From: Pseudomonadales bacterium
GTDB taxonomy: Bacteria > Pseudomonadota > Gammaproteobacteria > Pseudomonadales > Pseudohongiellaceae
NCBI GenBank assembly: GCA_012103535.1
Contig: WLWQ01000001.1
Coordinates: 1,116,001-1,180,000 of the forward strand
DNA length: 64,000 nt
Reading direction: 5' to 3'
How positions within the stretch are numbered: position 1 is the first letter of the stretch; each line of letters starts with the position of its first letter. The position numbers and the translations under genes are program-made. Below the pieces are notes generated by a model. The model was given only the letters and a program-made list of their open reading frames with translations, was not told the DNA's origin and ran no database searches. Shown piece by piece: positions 54,552 to 62,619 of this stretch.

Positions 54552-55046
54552 GTGAGCGACCGTGCTGATAATGACTGCCTACCAGGACCGAAATTGAAAG
54601 CTACTATATCCACCACTTTCAAAACTACTGAAAATAGAATGTGGGAGGAACTTCAAAATATTTCCTCTCTTATCTATGTTGCTTCACCAATACTGAAAAT
54701 TGTACCGCAGAAAAATTACGCTATTTCTGAGCAGTGGGCTATTGGAAGCAAATTCAAGTTCAATTTATATTTCTTTGGCTTCATTCCGTTTGGAGATCAC
54801 TACATAAAATTGGTAGAACTCAACGAAGTAGAGAGACGAATCGTTTCAAATGAACACGGAAAGTTAACGAAGGAGTGGAATCACACCATCAAATTTCACG
54901 CAATTGATGATGAAACTATCGAATATACTGATGAAATTAAAATCGATGCCGGTATTTTAACTGTAGTAATTTGGTTGATAGCCTTAGTTTTTTACAGGCA
55001 TCGTCAAAACAAGTGGAAAAAACTCCTACTTAAAGATGTAATTTAA
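54552..55046 (+). CDS. SRPBCC-like protein with C-terminal membrane helix
   Basis: A 164-residue protein starting at a GTG (54552). Residues 10-130 alternate strands and a helix in a way that fits the START/SRPBCC lipid-binding fold (KATISTTFKTTENRMWEELQ; FGFIPFGDHYIKLVEL; HTIKFHAIDDETIEYTDEIK). A membrane helix (LTVVIWLIALVFY) near 138-150 and a basic tail (RHRQNKWKKLLLK) follow. It may bind a small hydrophobic molecule at the inner face of the membrane. Confidence in the fold is moderate. Confidence 0.6.
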   Translation: MSDRADNDCLPGPKLKATISTTFKTTENRMWEELQNISSLIYVASPILKIVPQKNYAISEQWAIGSKFKFNLYFFGFIPFGDHYIKLVELNEVERRIVSNEHGKLTKEWNHTIKFHAIDDETIEYTDEIKIDAGILTVVIWLIALVFYRHRQNKWKKLLLKDVI

Positions 55047-55185
55047 GGGTCAGAGTAAAAATACAGTAGTTTGGCATATCGATCGGTAATGGAAAATGTG
55101 GATGGAGATATTTGTTTTTAGTCAATTGCTCAAATTTAAATCCCTCCGCCCCCTTTATTGTTGACTATCAAATTACTCTGACCCC
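55047..55185. repeat. REP-like inverted-repeat element 3 (long form)
   Basis: Arms GGGTCAGAGTAA and TTACTCTGACCCC separated by about 115 bases. The left arm touches the stop codon of the preceding gene. Confidence 0.8.
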
Positions 55186-55197
55186 TTTGATTTAAAT

Positions 55198-55250
55198 TCC
55201 TCAGTCCTTCGGACTCGCGCGTTGCGCGCTCTGCGCTGCTGACGCAGCTT
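55198..55250. repeat. Cluster of GC-rich hairpins
   Basis: Adjacent short palindromes: GTCCTTCGGAC, GCGCGTTGCGCGC and GCTGACGCAGC. This lies just after REP-like element 3 and resembles the stem-loops of REP sequences. Confidence 0.5.
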
Positions 55251-55308
55251 TGATTCAAAAATTACCTTAGATATTTTTCTCACCCCTACGAAGCCATAAA
55301 TTATTGTT

Positions 55309-55349
55309 ATATACCTTGTATTGCTATGTATATTGCTTTAGTATGCATA
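55309..55349 (+). promoter_or_regulatory. Candidate PadR operator
   Basis: Inverted repeat ATATAC-N13-GTATAT (55309-55333) and TATGCATA (55342-55349), just before the PadR start. PadR proteins bind such A/T palindromes upstream of their own operon. Confidence 0.45.
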
Positions 55350-55373
55350 TATTAGTTTGCTGGAGACTCTCTA

Positions 55374-55712
55374 GTGTATTTAGCAAGATGGCAGCAACAA
55401 ATTCGGAAAGGAACGCTGGAGTTTCTGGTATTGCTTTGCTTGAAGGAACAAGAGCATTACGGGTACAGCTTGCTACAGCAACTGAATACAATGGCAAATT
55501 TGGAGGTAGCCGAAGGCACCATTTATCCACTGCTGAATCGGCTCCAAAAAGAAGCTTACATTGAATCTCGCTGGCAGATTATGGAGAAAGGTCCGGCACG
55601 AAAGTACTACAAGATCACCGCTAAGGGGCAAAAAGTAGCCTCTGAAATGTACAATGCATGGCAAGCTACAACTGAGTCACTGCAACAGGCTTGGAGTAAT
55701 GCAAATGGCTAA
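55374..55712 (+). CDS. PadR-family transcriptional regulator
   Basis: A 112-residue protein starting at GTG 55374 with GGAG eight bases before it. The winged-helix core QIRKGTLEFLVLLCLKEQ, HYGYSLLQQLNTM, VAEGTIYPLLNRLQKEAYI and the wing RKYYKITAKGQ is typical of the short PadR-s2 class. It represses its own operon and releases on binding a hydrophobic ligand or cell-wall drug in known members. The next gene starts within its last codons, so both are translated together. Confidence 0.93.
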   Translation: MYLARWQQQIRKGTLEFLVLLCLKEQEHYGYSLLQQLNTMANLEVAEGTIYPLLNRLQKEAYIESRWQIMEKGPARKYYKITAKGQKVASEMYNAWQATTESLQQAWSNANG

Positions 55713-56295
55713 TGAACAATATTTTGAAAGCAAAGAAAGTGACAAGCTTTGGGATAGTTATTTTGCAGAAGTAGATAGACTAACGAGTCATATCCCACCT
55801 GAACAACGAAAAGCAATCAGACAGGAGTTGGAATCACACGCATACGAAGCATTTACTGCACAGGACGAGATCCAAGAACCGGAGAGATTAAGAAATGCCC
55901 TGGAGAAACTTGGAAGTCCAGAATTGATTGTACCTCCTCTGATTTCTGAAGAATCCTCATACACTGTAAAGACACCATCTGATCCTGCTGATCAATTGCG
56001 ACAGGTAATACACGGAGTTAGTTTCACGGCTACGAATTTAGTTCGAGGATTGGTAATTCTGTTTTTGGCGCTATTCGCAGTTACTTTTTTTGTGATTGCC
56101 CTGCTAAAACCTTTCACTCCAGAAACAGTTGGCTGGTTCACTGACGAAACAGGATTCTATGCCTTTGGAATTATTGATAACTCCCTCGGATTGACAGAAC
56201 ATTTAGGGTTCTTCGTTATACTTATTGCGCTGTTGGTTAGTTTTGTACTGTTCAAGCTATGTTGGATTTTGATTCGGCCCAATTCCGGTTCGTAA
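55705..56295 (+). CDS. HAAS-domain membrane protein (DUF1700-like)
   Basis: The start is ATG 55705 (GGAG eight bases before), overlapping the PadR stop. The 196-residue product has an N-terminal helical domain (SYFAEVDRLTSHIPPEQRKA, QELESHAYEAF) characteristic of the HAAS/permease-prefix domain, followed by two or three membrane helices (LVRGLVILFLALFAVTFF; EHLGFFVILIALLVSFVLF). PadR plus HAAS pairs usually precede an ABC permease or sensor; here no permease follows, only a repeat. The pair may regulate a distant gene or may be what is left of a larger operon. Confidence 0.78.
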   Translation: MANEQYFESKESDKLWDSYFAEVDRLTSHIPPEQRKAIRQELESHAYEAFTAQDEIQEPERLRNALEKLGSPELIVPPLISEESSYTVKTPSDPADQLRQVIHGVSFTATNLVRGLVILFLALFAVTFFVIALLKPFTPETVGWFTDETGFYAFGIIDNSLGLTEHLGFFVILIALLVSFVLFKLCWILIRPNSGS

Positions 56296-56325
56296 AGGCA
56301 ATGTATTGATACACTGCTGATGAGA

Positions 56326-56383
56326 GGGGTCAGAGTAATTTGATTTTGGAATTGTTGAGCACAGATCAAGTTACTCTGACCCC
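56326..56383. repeat. REP-like inverted-repeat element 4
   Basis: Same 19-base arms as element 2, with three transitions between the two copies including flanks. It follows the HAAS gene. Confidence 0.9.
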
Positions 56384-56401
56384 TTTGATTGAGCTGAATT
56401 T

Positions 56402-56422
56402 CTCACCCCTTCGGGGCAGCCT
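56402..56422. repeat. CCCC-TTC-GGGG hairpin repeat
   Basis: TCACCCCTTCGGGGCAGCCT (56403-56422) matches TCACCCCGTCGGGGCAGCCT at 57652-57671 in all but one base. It is a small dispersed palindromic repeat. Confidence 0.6.
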
Positions 56423-56570
56423 TGAGCGATCAGTGGAGCGATGCCTTCCCATCAGATCATCTGTCCGTAATGAGCGAATTGCAGTTACCTTAAACGCCAG
56501 AGTTTGAGATTATAGGGGCGATTGAGATTGTTAATTCGACACAGATAATTTAAAGATAGGAAGCAAAGCC

Positions 56571-57611
56571 ATGAAGACTAAATCCAACAAGCTGGCGCGC
56601 AATCACATTTCAATTTCAGTATTGCTAATCGCTGTTCTCTGCGGCTTTACGATTTATGCACAGAACAATGGTTCTTATGAAGTCCCGAGAACTGTCGATG
56701 GCGCACCTGACTTGCAAGGCATGTGGACCAATAACACCATAACAAACCTCACACGGGCGGAAAGATTCGGCAATCAGTTAATCTTGTCAGAGCAAGAAGC
56801 CTACGAGTTGGAACTGGAAGTTGCCGATTACAATGCTGGTCGAGATTTACCCAGTGACCCGAATCGTGGAGCCCCGGTGAAAGATCGAATCGAAACAGCA
56901 GACAGTTACAATAACTTCTGGATGGACACTGGTACCAACGTTATCCAGTTCAACGGTGAGTATCGCAGCTCAATCATCGTAGATCCTGTTGATGGACAGC
57001 TCCCGGCTTATACGGCTGAAGGACAAGCGAGAATCGAGGCAGCGCTGGAACGCAGGCGCTCGCGCGGTGCCTACGACGGCCCTGAAACCAGACCTCTTCC
57101 AGAACGCTGTCTCATGTCATTCGGCTCCAGCTCTGGTCCACCAATGCTACCTATTCTATATAACAATCATTATCAGATCGTACAATCTCCAGGCTATGTA
57201 ATGATTCTGGTAGAGATGGTGCACGATGCCAGGATAATTCGCATCGATGACGATCCGCTGCCTGAAAATATGAATCGCTGGATGGGAGATTCGGTGGCAC
57301 ATTGGGAAGGCGATACATTGGTTGTTGAAACCAGTCGCATTAACACCCTGCAAAGCTTCCGTGGCTCATCGGAAAACATGAAGGTGACCGAGCTCTTCAC
57401 TCGCGTTGCTGACGAGATAATCAACTACACATTTACTGTCGAAGACGCAGACACTTTTGTGCAAACCATGACTGGAGAGATGCCACTAAATCTCACCGAC
57501 GATAAACTTTATGAATATGCCTGCCACGAGGGCAACTATTCACTTTCTGGCGTGCTTGCTGGTGCTCGATTGGATGAAAGTATTGAGAACGAAGATAGTC
57601 AAGGAAACTAG
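56571..57611 (+). CDS. Exported protein of unknown function, DUF-type family (copy 2)
   Basis: A 346-residue protein with a signal peptide (to about residue 30, TIYA-QN). It carries the same blocks as the gene at 44961: DGAPDLQGMWTNNTITNLTR, RCLMSFGSSSG, YQIVQSPGYVMILVEMVHDA, WMGDSVAHWEGDTLVVETSR and YEYACHEGNYSL. The two copies share order and spacing but differ in many positions, so this is an old paralogue. Function unknown. It has its own transcript, flanked by the small hairpin repeats. Confidence 0.7.
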   Translation: MKTKSNKLARNHISISVLLIAVLCGFTIYAQNNGSYEVPRTVDGAPDLQGMWTNNTITNLTRAERFGNQLILSEQEAYELELEVADYNAGRDLPSDPNRGAPVKDRIETADSYNNFWMDTGTNVIQFNGEYRSSIIVDPVDGQLPAYTAEGQARIEAALERRRSRGAYDGPETRPLPERCLMSFGSSSGPPMLPILYNNHYQIVQSPGYVMILVEMVHDARIIRIDDDPLPENMNRWMGDSVAHWEGDTLVVETSRINTLQSFRGSSENMKVTELFTRVADEIINYTFTVEDADTFVQTMTGEMPLNLTDDKLYEYACHEGNYSLSGVLAGARLDESIENEDSQGN

Positions 57612-57651
57612 AAGGGAGAGATTGATTCACATTTCGGCTTAGCCAAAATGT

Positions 57652-57718
57652 TCACCCCGTCGGGGCAGCCTTTGGCTGTCCAAATTGCGTACGCAATTTG
57701 TCGAACTTAGGAGTTCGA
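57652..57718. repeat. Array of three to four hairpins
   Basis: In series: CCCCGTCGGGG, CAGCCTTTGGCTG, a perfect 20-base palindrome CAAATTGCGTACGCAATTTG (57681-57700) and TCGAACT-TAGG-AGTTCGA (57701-57718). It begins with the repeat shared with 56403. Confidence 0.75.
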
Positions 57719-57741
57719 ACCAAGTTCTACGATCTTACCAA

Positions 57742-57768
57742 TAAAAAAACCCACACAAGGTGGGTTTT
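57742..57768 (-). terminator. Terminator after the tRNA-Arg remnant
   Basis: In minus-strand sense AACCCAC pairs with GTGGGTT, followed by seven T. It lies directly after the tRNA 3' end, as expected for the original tRNA gene terminator. The flanking CCAATAA / TTATTGG extends the stem. Confidence 0.85.
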
Positions 57769-57773
57769 GTTAT

Positions 57774-57828
57774 TGGCACGCCCGGAGAGATTCGAACTCC
57801 CGACCAACTGGTTCGAAGCCTGATGCTC
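57774..57828 (-). tRNA. Truncated tRNA-Arg (UCG) 3' part, probable attachment site
   Basis: In minus-strand sense this gives GAGC, an anticodon arm with loop CTTCGAA (anticodon UCG), the T arm GGGAG-TTCGAAT-CTCTC, the acceptor strand CGGGCGT and GCCA. The 5' acceptor strand, D stem and part of the anticodon stem are missing or mismatched (A-A, T-T), so it cannot fold as a tRNA. Tyrosine integrases use such tRNA 3' ends as attachment sites; an integrase lies 3.7 kb to the right. Confidence 0.75.
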
Positions 57829-58163
57829 AAAATTCGATTCGCCCTTCTCTTTCAACTAGTTAGTATTATTCCCTGTCCCATTAGTAAGCCCTGATGAGCG
57901 ATGTAAGCTATTGATTTTGCTAGCCACATAATATTGGATTGGGACACAATAGAAGGTCAGCTAACGATCCAAAGCAGACCGCTATAGGTTAGAAGACATC
58001 GATTTGATAACAATAAAATCGTACAACTTTCGATAACAACAAAGGACGAGGAATCTCTAAAAAATTGAATAAACATGATTATCGAAAATCAAATCGTGGT
58101 CTTCCCCCAGTTTTTATCACGCGCGAAATAATGAAAAAACAATCCTAATTTCTAATATTGCTT
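57829..58163. other. Intergenic region after the tRNA remnant
   Basis: About 330 AT-rich bases with no gene recognised. It would be the first part of the integrative element if 57774-57828 is its attachment site. Confidence 0.4.
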
Positions 58164-58613
58164 CTAAGGCAGGACAATTGGAACCCATCCCCATTTTGGA
58201 TGAGGAGTGGAGTGATATACATTTTCCCAACTACCTGGGCCTTCAGGATTGAACCAAGAAAAATACAAATTTGCTTCACTAAATACAGTATAAATTCCTG
58301 AATTCTCCCAGTCTAAATATTGGCTTGTAGAATTGTTTGGAATCGAAGGTGAATTAAATGTCCAGAAGTCAGCGGCCCACAAAGTAGATCCTGGATAATT
58401 GACCCAGGTATACATAAATCCCCTGTTGTAAGGATTTTCATCACTTTGCACCCAAGTGAAATTACAGCGAATTGTTGGAACTGGTAGCGGAGGGACTGTA
58501 ACAGGTACAGCAAAAACTTTTTGACAATACAGCGTAATTGCACTCGCTTGTACTGGAATTAGATAGATAGTTACGGATAACAATGTAAAGAACAGGCTTC
58601 TTGATAGTTTCAT
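58164..58613 (-). CDS. Small exported protein, unknown
   Basis: A 149-residue protein with a signal peptide (VQASA, about residue 25). Two cysteines (LYCQ, IRCNF) could pair. It is rich in Trp, Tyr and Asn (FTWVQSDENPYNRGFMYTWV; FSWFNPEGPGSWENVYHSTP), as in beta-sandwich or lectin-like domains. It is followed at 26 bases by the next minus-strand gene. No family is recognised. It lies inside the probable integrative element. Confidence 0.55.
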   Translation of the reverse strand: MKLSRSLFFTLLSVTIYLIPVQASAITLYCQKVFAVPVTVPPLPVPTIRCNFTWVQSDENPYNRGFMYTWVNYPGSTLWAADFWTFNSPSIPNNSTSQYLDWENSGIYTVFSEANLYFSWFNPEGPGSWENVYHSTPHPKWGWVPIVLP

Positions 58614-58639
58614 TATTGTGCTCCATTAGAAGAAAATAG

Positions 58640-59287
58640 CTAGAATCTTCGGATTCTTGAATTTTGTCTTTCTATTTCTGTGTCGATTTCAGGAATTGAA
58701 CTCGGATCTAAATGCTGTTGGCATAGACGATGGAAAAACGCTGTTGAATATTCTGGAAGATCAGACGCAACACCCTCCCAGTTTACGCTCATCATGGTTG
58801 AATTAGCCGTGATCTCTTCCTTGCGATTTTCTATAGCAGTAAACCCGGAATCATCGAATTCTGAGATTATTGACTCATAAGCCGCTTCCGTAACTAATGC
58901 TTCTTCTAGTTTAGCTTGGTCATATAATCGTCCAATTGCTTTAATGTCAGGTGTTTCAGAATTCATCAGCTCGCACATTTCGTCATAAAATGGTTTAAGC
59001 GCTGCTGATTGAATTTCTGAAAGATTCAAATTAAGAAGTTTCTCAATACCACCTTCATTTAATTTTGAATCGAGGTTTATGGAAGCCGCGCCTAACTGAC
59101 GGATGTCGTCGACAAGAATTCGTAGAACAGCATTATACTCAGCCTTCCCAACTTCAATTATTGAGTTTGCCTGCAATCTTTCGGCAATAGTTTGTTTGTC
59201 TTCCATACTCTCCACACTTACTTGAGCATTAATCGGACTGACAATAGTAGCGCATAGTATGAACAGATAGATTCGTTTAAATAACAC
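58640..59287 (-). CDS. Small exported helical protein, unknown
   Basis: A 215-residue protein. GGGGGTGATG lies before ATG, settling the start, and a signal peptide ends near residue 21 (PINA-Q). The mature part is all-helical (KPFYDEMCELMNSETPDIKA; EEALVTEAAYESIISEF) with two cysteines. It is the first gene of a two-gene minus-strand operon with the protein at 58164. No family is recognised. Confidence 0.55.
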   Translation of the reverse strand: MLFKRIYLFILCATIVSPINAQVSVESMEDKQTIAERLQANSIIEVGKAEYNAVLRILVDDIRQLGAASINLDSKLNEGGIEKLLNLNLSEIQSAALKPFYDEMCELMNSETPDIKAIGRLYDQAKLEEALVTEAAYESIISEFDDSGFTAIENRKEEITANSTMMSVNWEGVASDLPEYSTAFFHRLCQQHLDPSSIPEIDTEIERQNSRIRRF

Positions 59288-59731
59288 TGTACATCACCCC
59301 CTTATAAATAATATTTTTTGACTAATGTGGTCCCGGCATATTGGTGAAATCCCACGTATTTCATTATATACCTGAATGTTATTAAACCGTCAAGCTGACG
59401 GGAGCACAGGAGTAATTGATCAGAAATTAATGCAGCAGTATTGCGATGTTCAAAGCGGAATGGATTATCAACAAAAAATTACGGAATTTTTACTAACTAG
59501 GGATCTACACTGGCGACTAATTGATTTGATGATCAACCACTAGTATTTTCACTTGTAATGTCTTGGATTGAGAAGGCAATCTGTAGCTAGGTTGCTAACA
59601 CTGCATAATTGCATAAACATCCGCAAAAATTTAGTAGACGTTAATTGGGATGAACTAAATTAATCTGGGATTTAGAGTCCGTTATTGGCACTTAGGAGAC
59701 ATCGCAGTTTTCAATTTGCATCTGACTAGAA
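59288..59731. other. Divergent intergenic region in the element
   Basis: About 440 AT-rich bases between the exported-protein operon and the replication genes. A small hairpin CCGTCA-AGC-TGACGG lies at 59387-59401. It must hold both promoters and could hold an origin, but no origin motif was recognised. Confidence 0.4.
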
Positions 59732-60154
59732 ATGCTGATGAAATATCATATTTCATCAACTCAGCACCCATTGCTTATGAAATCTAGCCCCAATTTTAGA
59801 TCAAATCTCAGAAAACAAGAAAAACTCGATTCGGATCAACTTGATAGAATAAATAAAATCGAGCAATTGGCGATAGCCAAATTCATGGGTGATTTGCGTG
59901 AACTAGAATCCGCTCTCGGTATGTTAACTCTCGGCAGGCAATATGGTTGGAAGGTAATCCACCTTCTGCACAGTAAAGCCACTGTGAAAAAATATGAAGA
60001 AATTCTGAACATAAAGGTGAGAGATGAATTTCCTGATCAAACCGCGACATCCATCAGAAACAATGGCTTCAAGCTGGTTCAGAATGTGTCAAATTTTTGG
60101 AAAGCTGCCAGTGGAGAATTGGTCAAACTACCAAATAAACATCTCGCCGATTAA
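59732..60154 (+). CDS. Small helical protein upstream of the Rep gene, unknown
   Basis: A 140-residue frame from ATG 59732; a later ATG at 59777 gives 125 residues and no ribosome site clearly favours either. The protein is charged and helical (KLDSDQLDRINKIEQLAIAK; LTLGRQYGWKVIHLLHSKAT). No signal peptide. It lies 41 bases before the replication initiator, so it may be co-transcribed and act in replication or its control. No family is recognised. Confidence 0.5.
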   Translation: MLMKYHISSTQHPLLMKSSPNFRSNLRKQEKLDSDQLDRINKIEQLAIAKFMGDLRELESALGMLTLGRQYGWKVIHLLHSKATVKKYEEILNIKVRDEFPDQTATSIRNNGFKLVQNVSNFWKAASGELVKLPNKHLAD

Positions 60155-60195
60155 TTTACGAATGATACTTGAAATTTCCTCTTTTGCGGCTCAAC

Positions 60196-61224
60196 ATGAG
60201 ACGCAATATGAAATATCCTTCCAAAAACTTGCTTCTCAAAGATAGTGTTACCGGTAGCGCTTCGGAGCGCGCTGCTGGTGACACCGCACCCCGTAAAGTA
60301 ATACGGGGGGAAAGTAATACTCTCTCCCAAAACAATCGATTGAGCCACAAGCTCTCAATCATTGACTATCTAGCCTTCACCATACGACCGAATTTCGAAT
60401 TCAGTGCCGTCTTTCCGCTTAAGGACGAGCTCATAAACATTTTCAACGTGCCAGATTTCGGCTGGGTTCAGAGGTCAGTTGGATGGAATGGGTATGCATA
60501 TCGCATAGATTTGGATTGCTTTGGATTGCTCGCCTATGGAGGGCTTAGCCAAAATGAAACGATTCACGTCCGATTTGGAGGAAAAGGATGTGCAAATGTT
60601 AAAGACTGGACCCTGGTTCATGATTGGTTACAAACAACCGAAGCCAAAATTTCTCGATTAGATATTGCACACGATGATTTCACTGGATCTAGCATAAACA
60701 TCGCTAAAGCTATCGAGTGGGAACAAGCCGGGCTATATGCATCGGGAGGACGAAACCCTAAAACTCACCTACGAGACGACAGAGATTCCGGTGATGGAAA
60801 GACTTTTGAAATCGGAGTCCGTAAGAGTGGGAAATTTGGGCGGATTTATGAAAAAGGTCGAGAGTTGGGTGATCCCAAAAGTGATTGGTGCAGGGCTGAA
60901 ATAGAATTCAAAAGTGCTGATCGAATAATTCCGTACGAAGCAATATTGCTTGCAGACCAATACCTGTCTGGAGCATATCCAGCATTTAAGTTCCTAAATC
61001 GTATTCAATCCAGAATCGAAACAATCCGAAATGAACAATCAATTTCTCTCGAGAGCGCCATAGAATGGTGCAGAATCGCATGCGGCCAATACATAAACAT
61101 ACTCTGCCTATTGAACGACGAGGATTGCGATTCTGTTATTCGCACTCTAAGAAGACCGGGTTTACCAGATAGGCTGGAACCGCAGTTTAAAAAAGACCTT
61201 ATTGAAGCAGGAACGACAATTTGA
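60196..61224 (+). CDS. Rolling-circle replication initiator (RstA/Rep_trans-like)
   Basis: From ATG 60196 the protein has 342 residues (ATG 60208 is an alternative). After a variable N-terminal stretch of about 50 residues the domain begins with IIDYLAFTIRP and continues with SRLDIAHDDFTG, GKTFEIGVRKSGKFGRIYEK and DWCRAEIEFKSADRIIP. These blocks, in this order, are those of PF02486-type initiators of filamentous phages (CTX phage RstA) and rolling-circle plasmids. The Tyr in RIYEKG is a candidate for the nicking residue. The DNA for the N-terminal stretch contains two hairpins (60245-60308). With the integrase downstream this suggests a small replicating integrative element or phage satellite. 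Confidence 0.82.
   Translation: MRRNMKYPSKNLLLKDSVTGSASERAAGDTAPRKVIRGESNTLSQNNRLSHKLSIIDYLAFTIRPNFEFSAVFPLKDELINIFNVPDFGWVQRSVGWNGYAYRIDLDCFGLLAYGGLSQNETIHVRFGGKGCANVKDWTLVHDWLQTTEAKISRLDIAHDDFTGSSINIAKAIEWEQAGLYASGGRNPKTHLRDDRDSGDGKTFEIGVRKSGKFGRIYEKGRELGDPKSDWCRAEIEFKSADRIIPYEAILLADQYLSGAYPAFKFLNRIQSRIETIRNEQSISLESAIEWCRIACGQYINILCLLNDEDCDSVIRTLRRPGLPDRLEPQFKKDLIEAGTTI
60245..60308 (+). other. Hairpins within the 5' coding part of the Rep gene
   Basis: A nested hairpin: GTGTTACCGGTAGC pairs with GCTGCTGGTGACAC (11 of 14) around GCGCT-TCGG-AGCGC; then CCCCGT-AAAGTAAT-ACGGGG. They could be the double-strand origin nicked by Rep, a mobile repeat, or simply coding structure. Confidence 0.5.
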
Positions 61225-61280
61225 TTCTCCTTTGCTTGATGGGAGAGGTATGTCTTAAATTTGAGTACATTTGATACACA

Positions 61281-61499
61281 GTGAAATCCATAAACCTTAC
61301 AAAGAAAGAATTAAAAAAGATTACAGCTAGGGTTAAACCAGCTGCACAGCTTCGTTGGCTACGTAGAAATGGATTTACTGCTCTGCTTCGGGCTGACGGC
61401 ACTCCTTTGGTATCTCGGGCTCACTTTGAAGCCAAAATGGACGGCTATTTAACCGGAAAGAAGCACCAAACCTGTGAACCCAATTTCGGGGCTGTGTGA
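61281..61499 (+). CDS. DUF4224-like small protein next to integrase
   Basis: A 72-residue protein starting at GTG. The core LTKKELKKITARVKPAAQ, LRWLRRNGFTALLRADGTPL and SRAHFEAKMDG matches the DUF4224 type that is common directly upstream of phage integrases; a role as excision or regulatory factor is assumed for some relatives. Its stop shares the A of the integrase ATG (TGATG), so the two are translationally coupled. Confidence 0.72.
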   Translation: MKSINLTKKELKKITARVKPAAQLRWLRRNGFTALLRADGTPLVSRAHFEAKMDGYLTGKKHQTCEPNFGAV

Positions 61500-62533
61500 T
61501 GGTTCCAAAACCCCGTCTCGATATTAATAAAGGACTCCCTGCTGGATGGCGGCACAAGCATGGGGCGTACTATTACCGCCCTCCTATTAACCTTCGCGAC
61601 CTCTGGGATGGCAAGACAGAATATCGTCTAGGTAAAACGCTGAGCGAAGCCTACAGAGAATGGGCTGACAAACTCGAACTTTATTCTAACGCTAAGATTA
61701 TGGGTGAACTATTTGATAGGTATGCGCTTGAAGTCATTCCACTAAAAGCTCCCAAGACTCAAGATTCCAATTTGATATCGATTAGAAAGCTAAAAGCTGT
61801 TTTTGGTGAGATGCCTATCGAAGCCGTCAAACCTAAACACGTTTATCAATTTCGTGATTTGAGAGGCAAACAAGGCAAGACTGCTGCCAACAGGGATATT
61901 GAAGTGTTGAGTCATACATTTTCGAAAGCGATTGAGTGGGGATTGTGTGAATACCATCCGATAAAAGGGAAAGTCCGAAAATTTAGCACGCCGCCGAGAA
62001 GGCGTTATGTAGAAGACTGGGAAGTGCAAGAAGCTTTGACAGTGGCCTCTCCTCTCCTCGCGGCCTATATCAATTTAAAGCTGCTTACCGGGCTCCGTAG
62101 AGGTGATTTACTGTCAATCAGAGTGTCAGATCTAAAAGAAGATGGCATTCACGTAAATCCAAGGAAAACTTCTCAATCTAGTGGCAAGAAGATCATTATT
62201 GAATGGACCGATGCTTTAAGAAATGCCGTAGACGTAGTAATTAATCTGCGAAATAAAGTCCTATCTATCTGGTTGTTTCATACTAATCGAGGACAACCGT
62301 ATATTAAAGAGAATGGAACAGCGAATGGGTTTGATTCCATTTGGGAAAGATTTATGTCTAAAGCGTTGTCGCATACTGCGCTCGAAATTCGGTTTACTGA
62401 ACACGATCTCAGAGCAAAAGTTGCTTCAGATATAGAACTAAATCATGCGAAGGCACTTTTAGGACATTCGAATTCAGAGATAACTAATAGAATATACCGA
62501 AGGAAACCAGAACTTATAAAACCTTCGTCTTGA
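61499..62533 (+). CDS. int: Tyrosine recombinase / phage-type integrase
   Basis: A 344-residue integrase from ATG 61499. An N-terminal arm-binding region (residues 1-70) is followed by a SAM-like core-binding domain and the catalytic domain. The catalytic residues are Arg in LTGLRRGDLLSIRV (about 198), His and Arg in TEHDLRAKVASD, His in LLGHSNSEITNR and the tyrosine in RIYRRKPE near the C terminus. It is coupled to the DUF4224-like gene. It would act on the tRNA-Arg 3' end at 57774, though the second attachment site is not in the window. Confidence 0.88.
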   Translation: MVPKPRLDINKGLPAGWRHKHGAYYYRPPINLRDLWDGKTEYRLGKTLSEAYREWADKLELYSNAKIMGELFDRYALEVIPLKAPKTQDSNLISIRKLKAVFGEMPIEAVKPKHVYQFRDLRGKQGKTAANRDIEVLSHTFSKAIEWGLCEYHPIKGKVRKFSTPPRRRYVEDWEVQEALTVASPLLAAYINLKLLTGLRRGDLLSIRVSDLKEDGIHVNPRKTSQSSGKKIIIEWTDALRNAVDVVINLRNKVLSIWLFHTNRGQPYIKENGTANGFDSIWERFMSKALSHTALEIRFTEHDLRAKVASDIELNHAKALLGHSNSEITNRIYRRKPELIKPSS

Positions 62534-62595
62534 TAATTCAAATCTATGGCTCTTGCCATTCTCTCTTCAAACTTCTCTGGCCTCTTTGATTCTAA

Positions 62596-62619
62596 ATAAA
62601 TCTGTCCCCATTAATTTCT
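62596..62619. repeat. Half of a GGGGACAGATTTATTT-type repeat
   Basis: AAATAAATCTGTCCCCATTAATTT. The same sequence type is found around REP-associated transposases in many environmental gammaproteobacteria (recalled, not checked). Only one copy is present here. Confidence 0.35.

Noticed and set aside
52631..56383. CRISPR array
   Set aside because: The repeats are few, irregularly spaced by genes, and palindromic in the REP manner; no cas gene is present.
57774..57850. Functional tRNA-Arg gene
   Set aside because: The 5' acceptor strand and D stem are absent and the anticodon stem has two mismatches.
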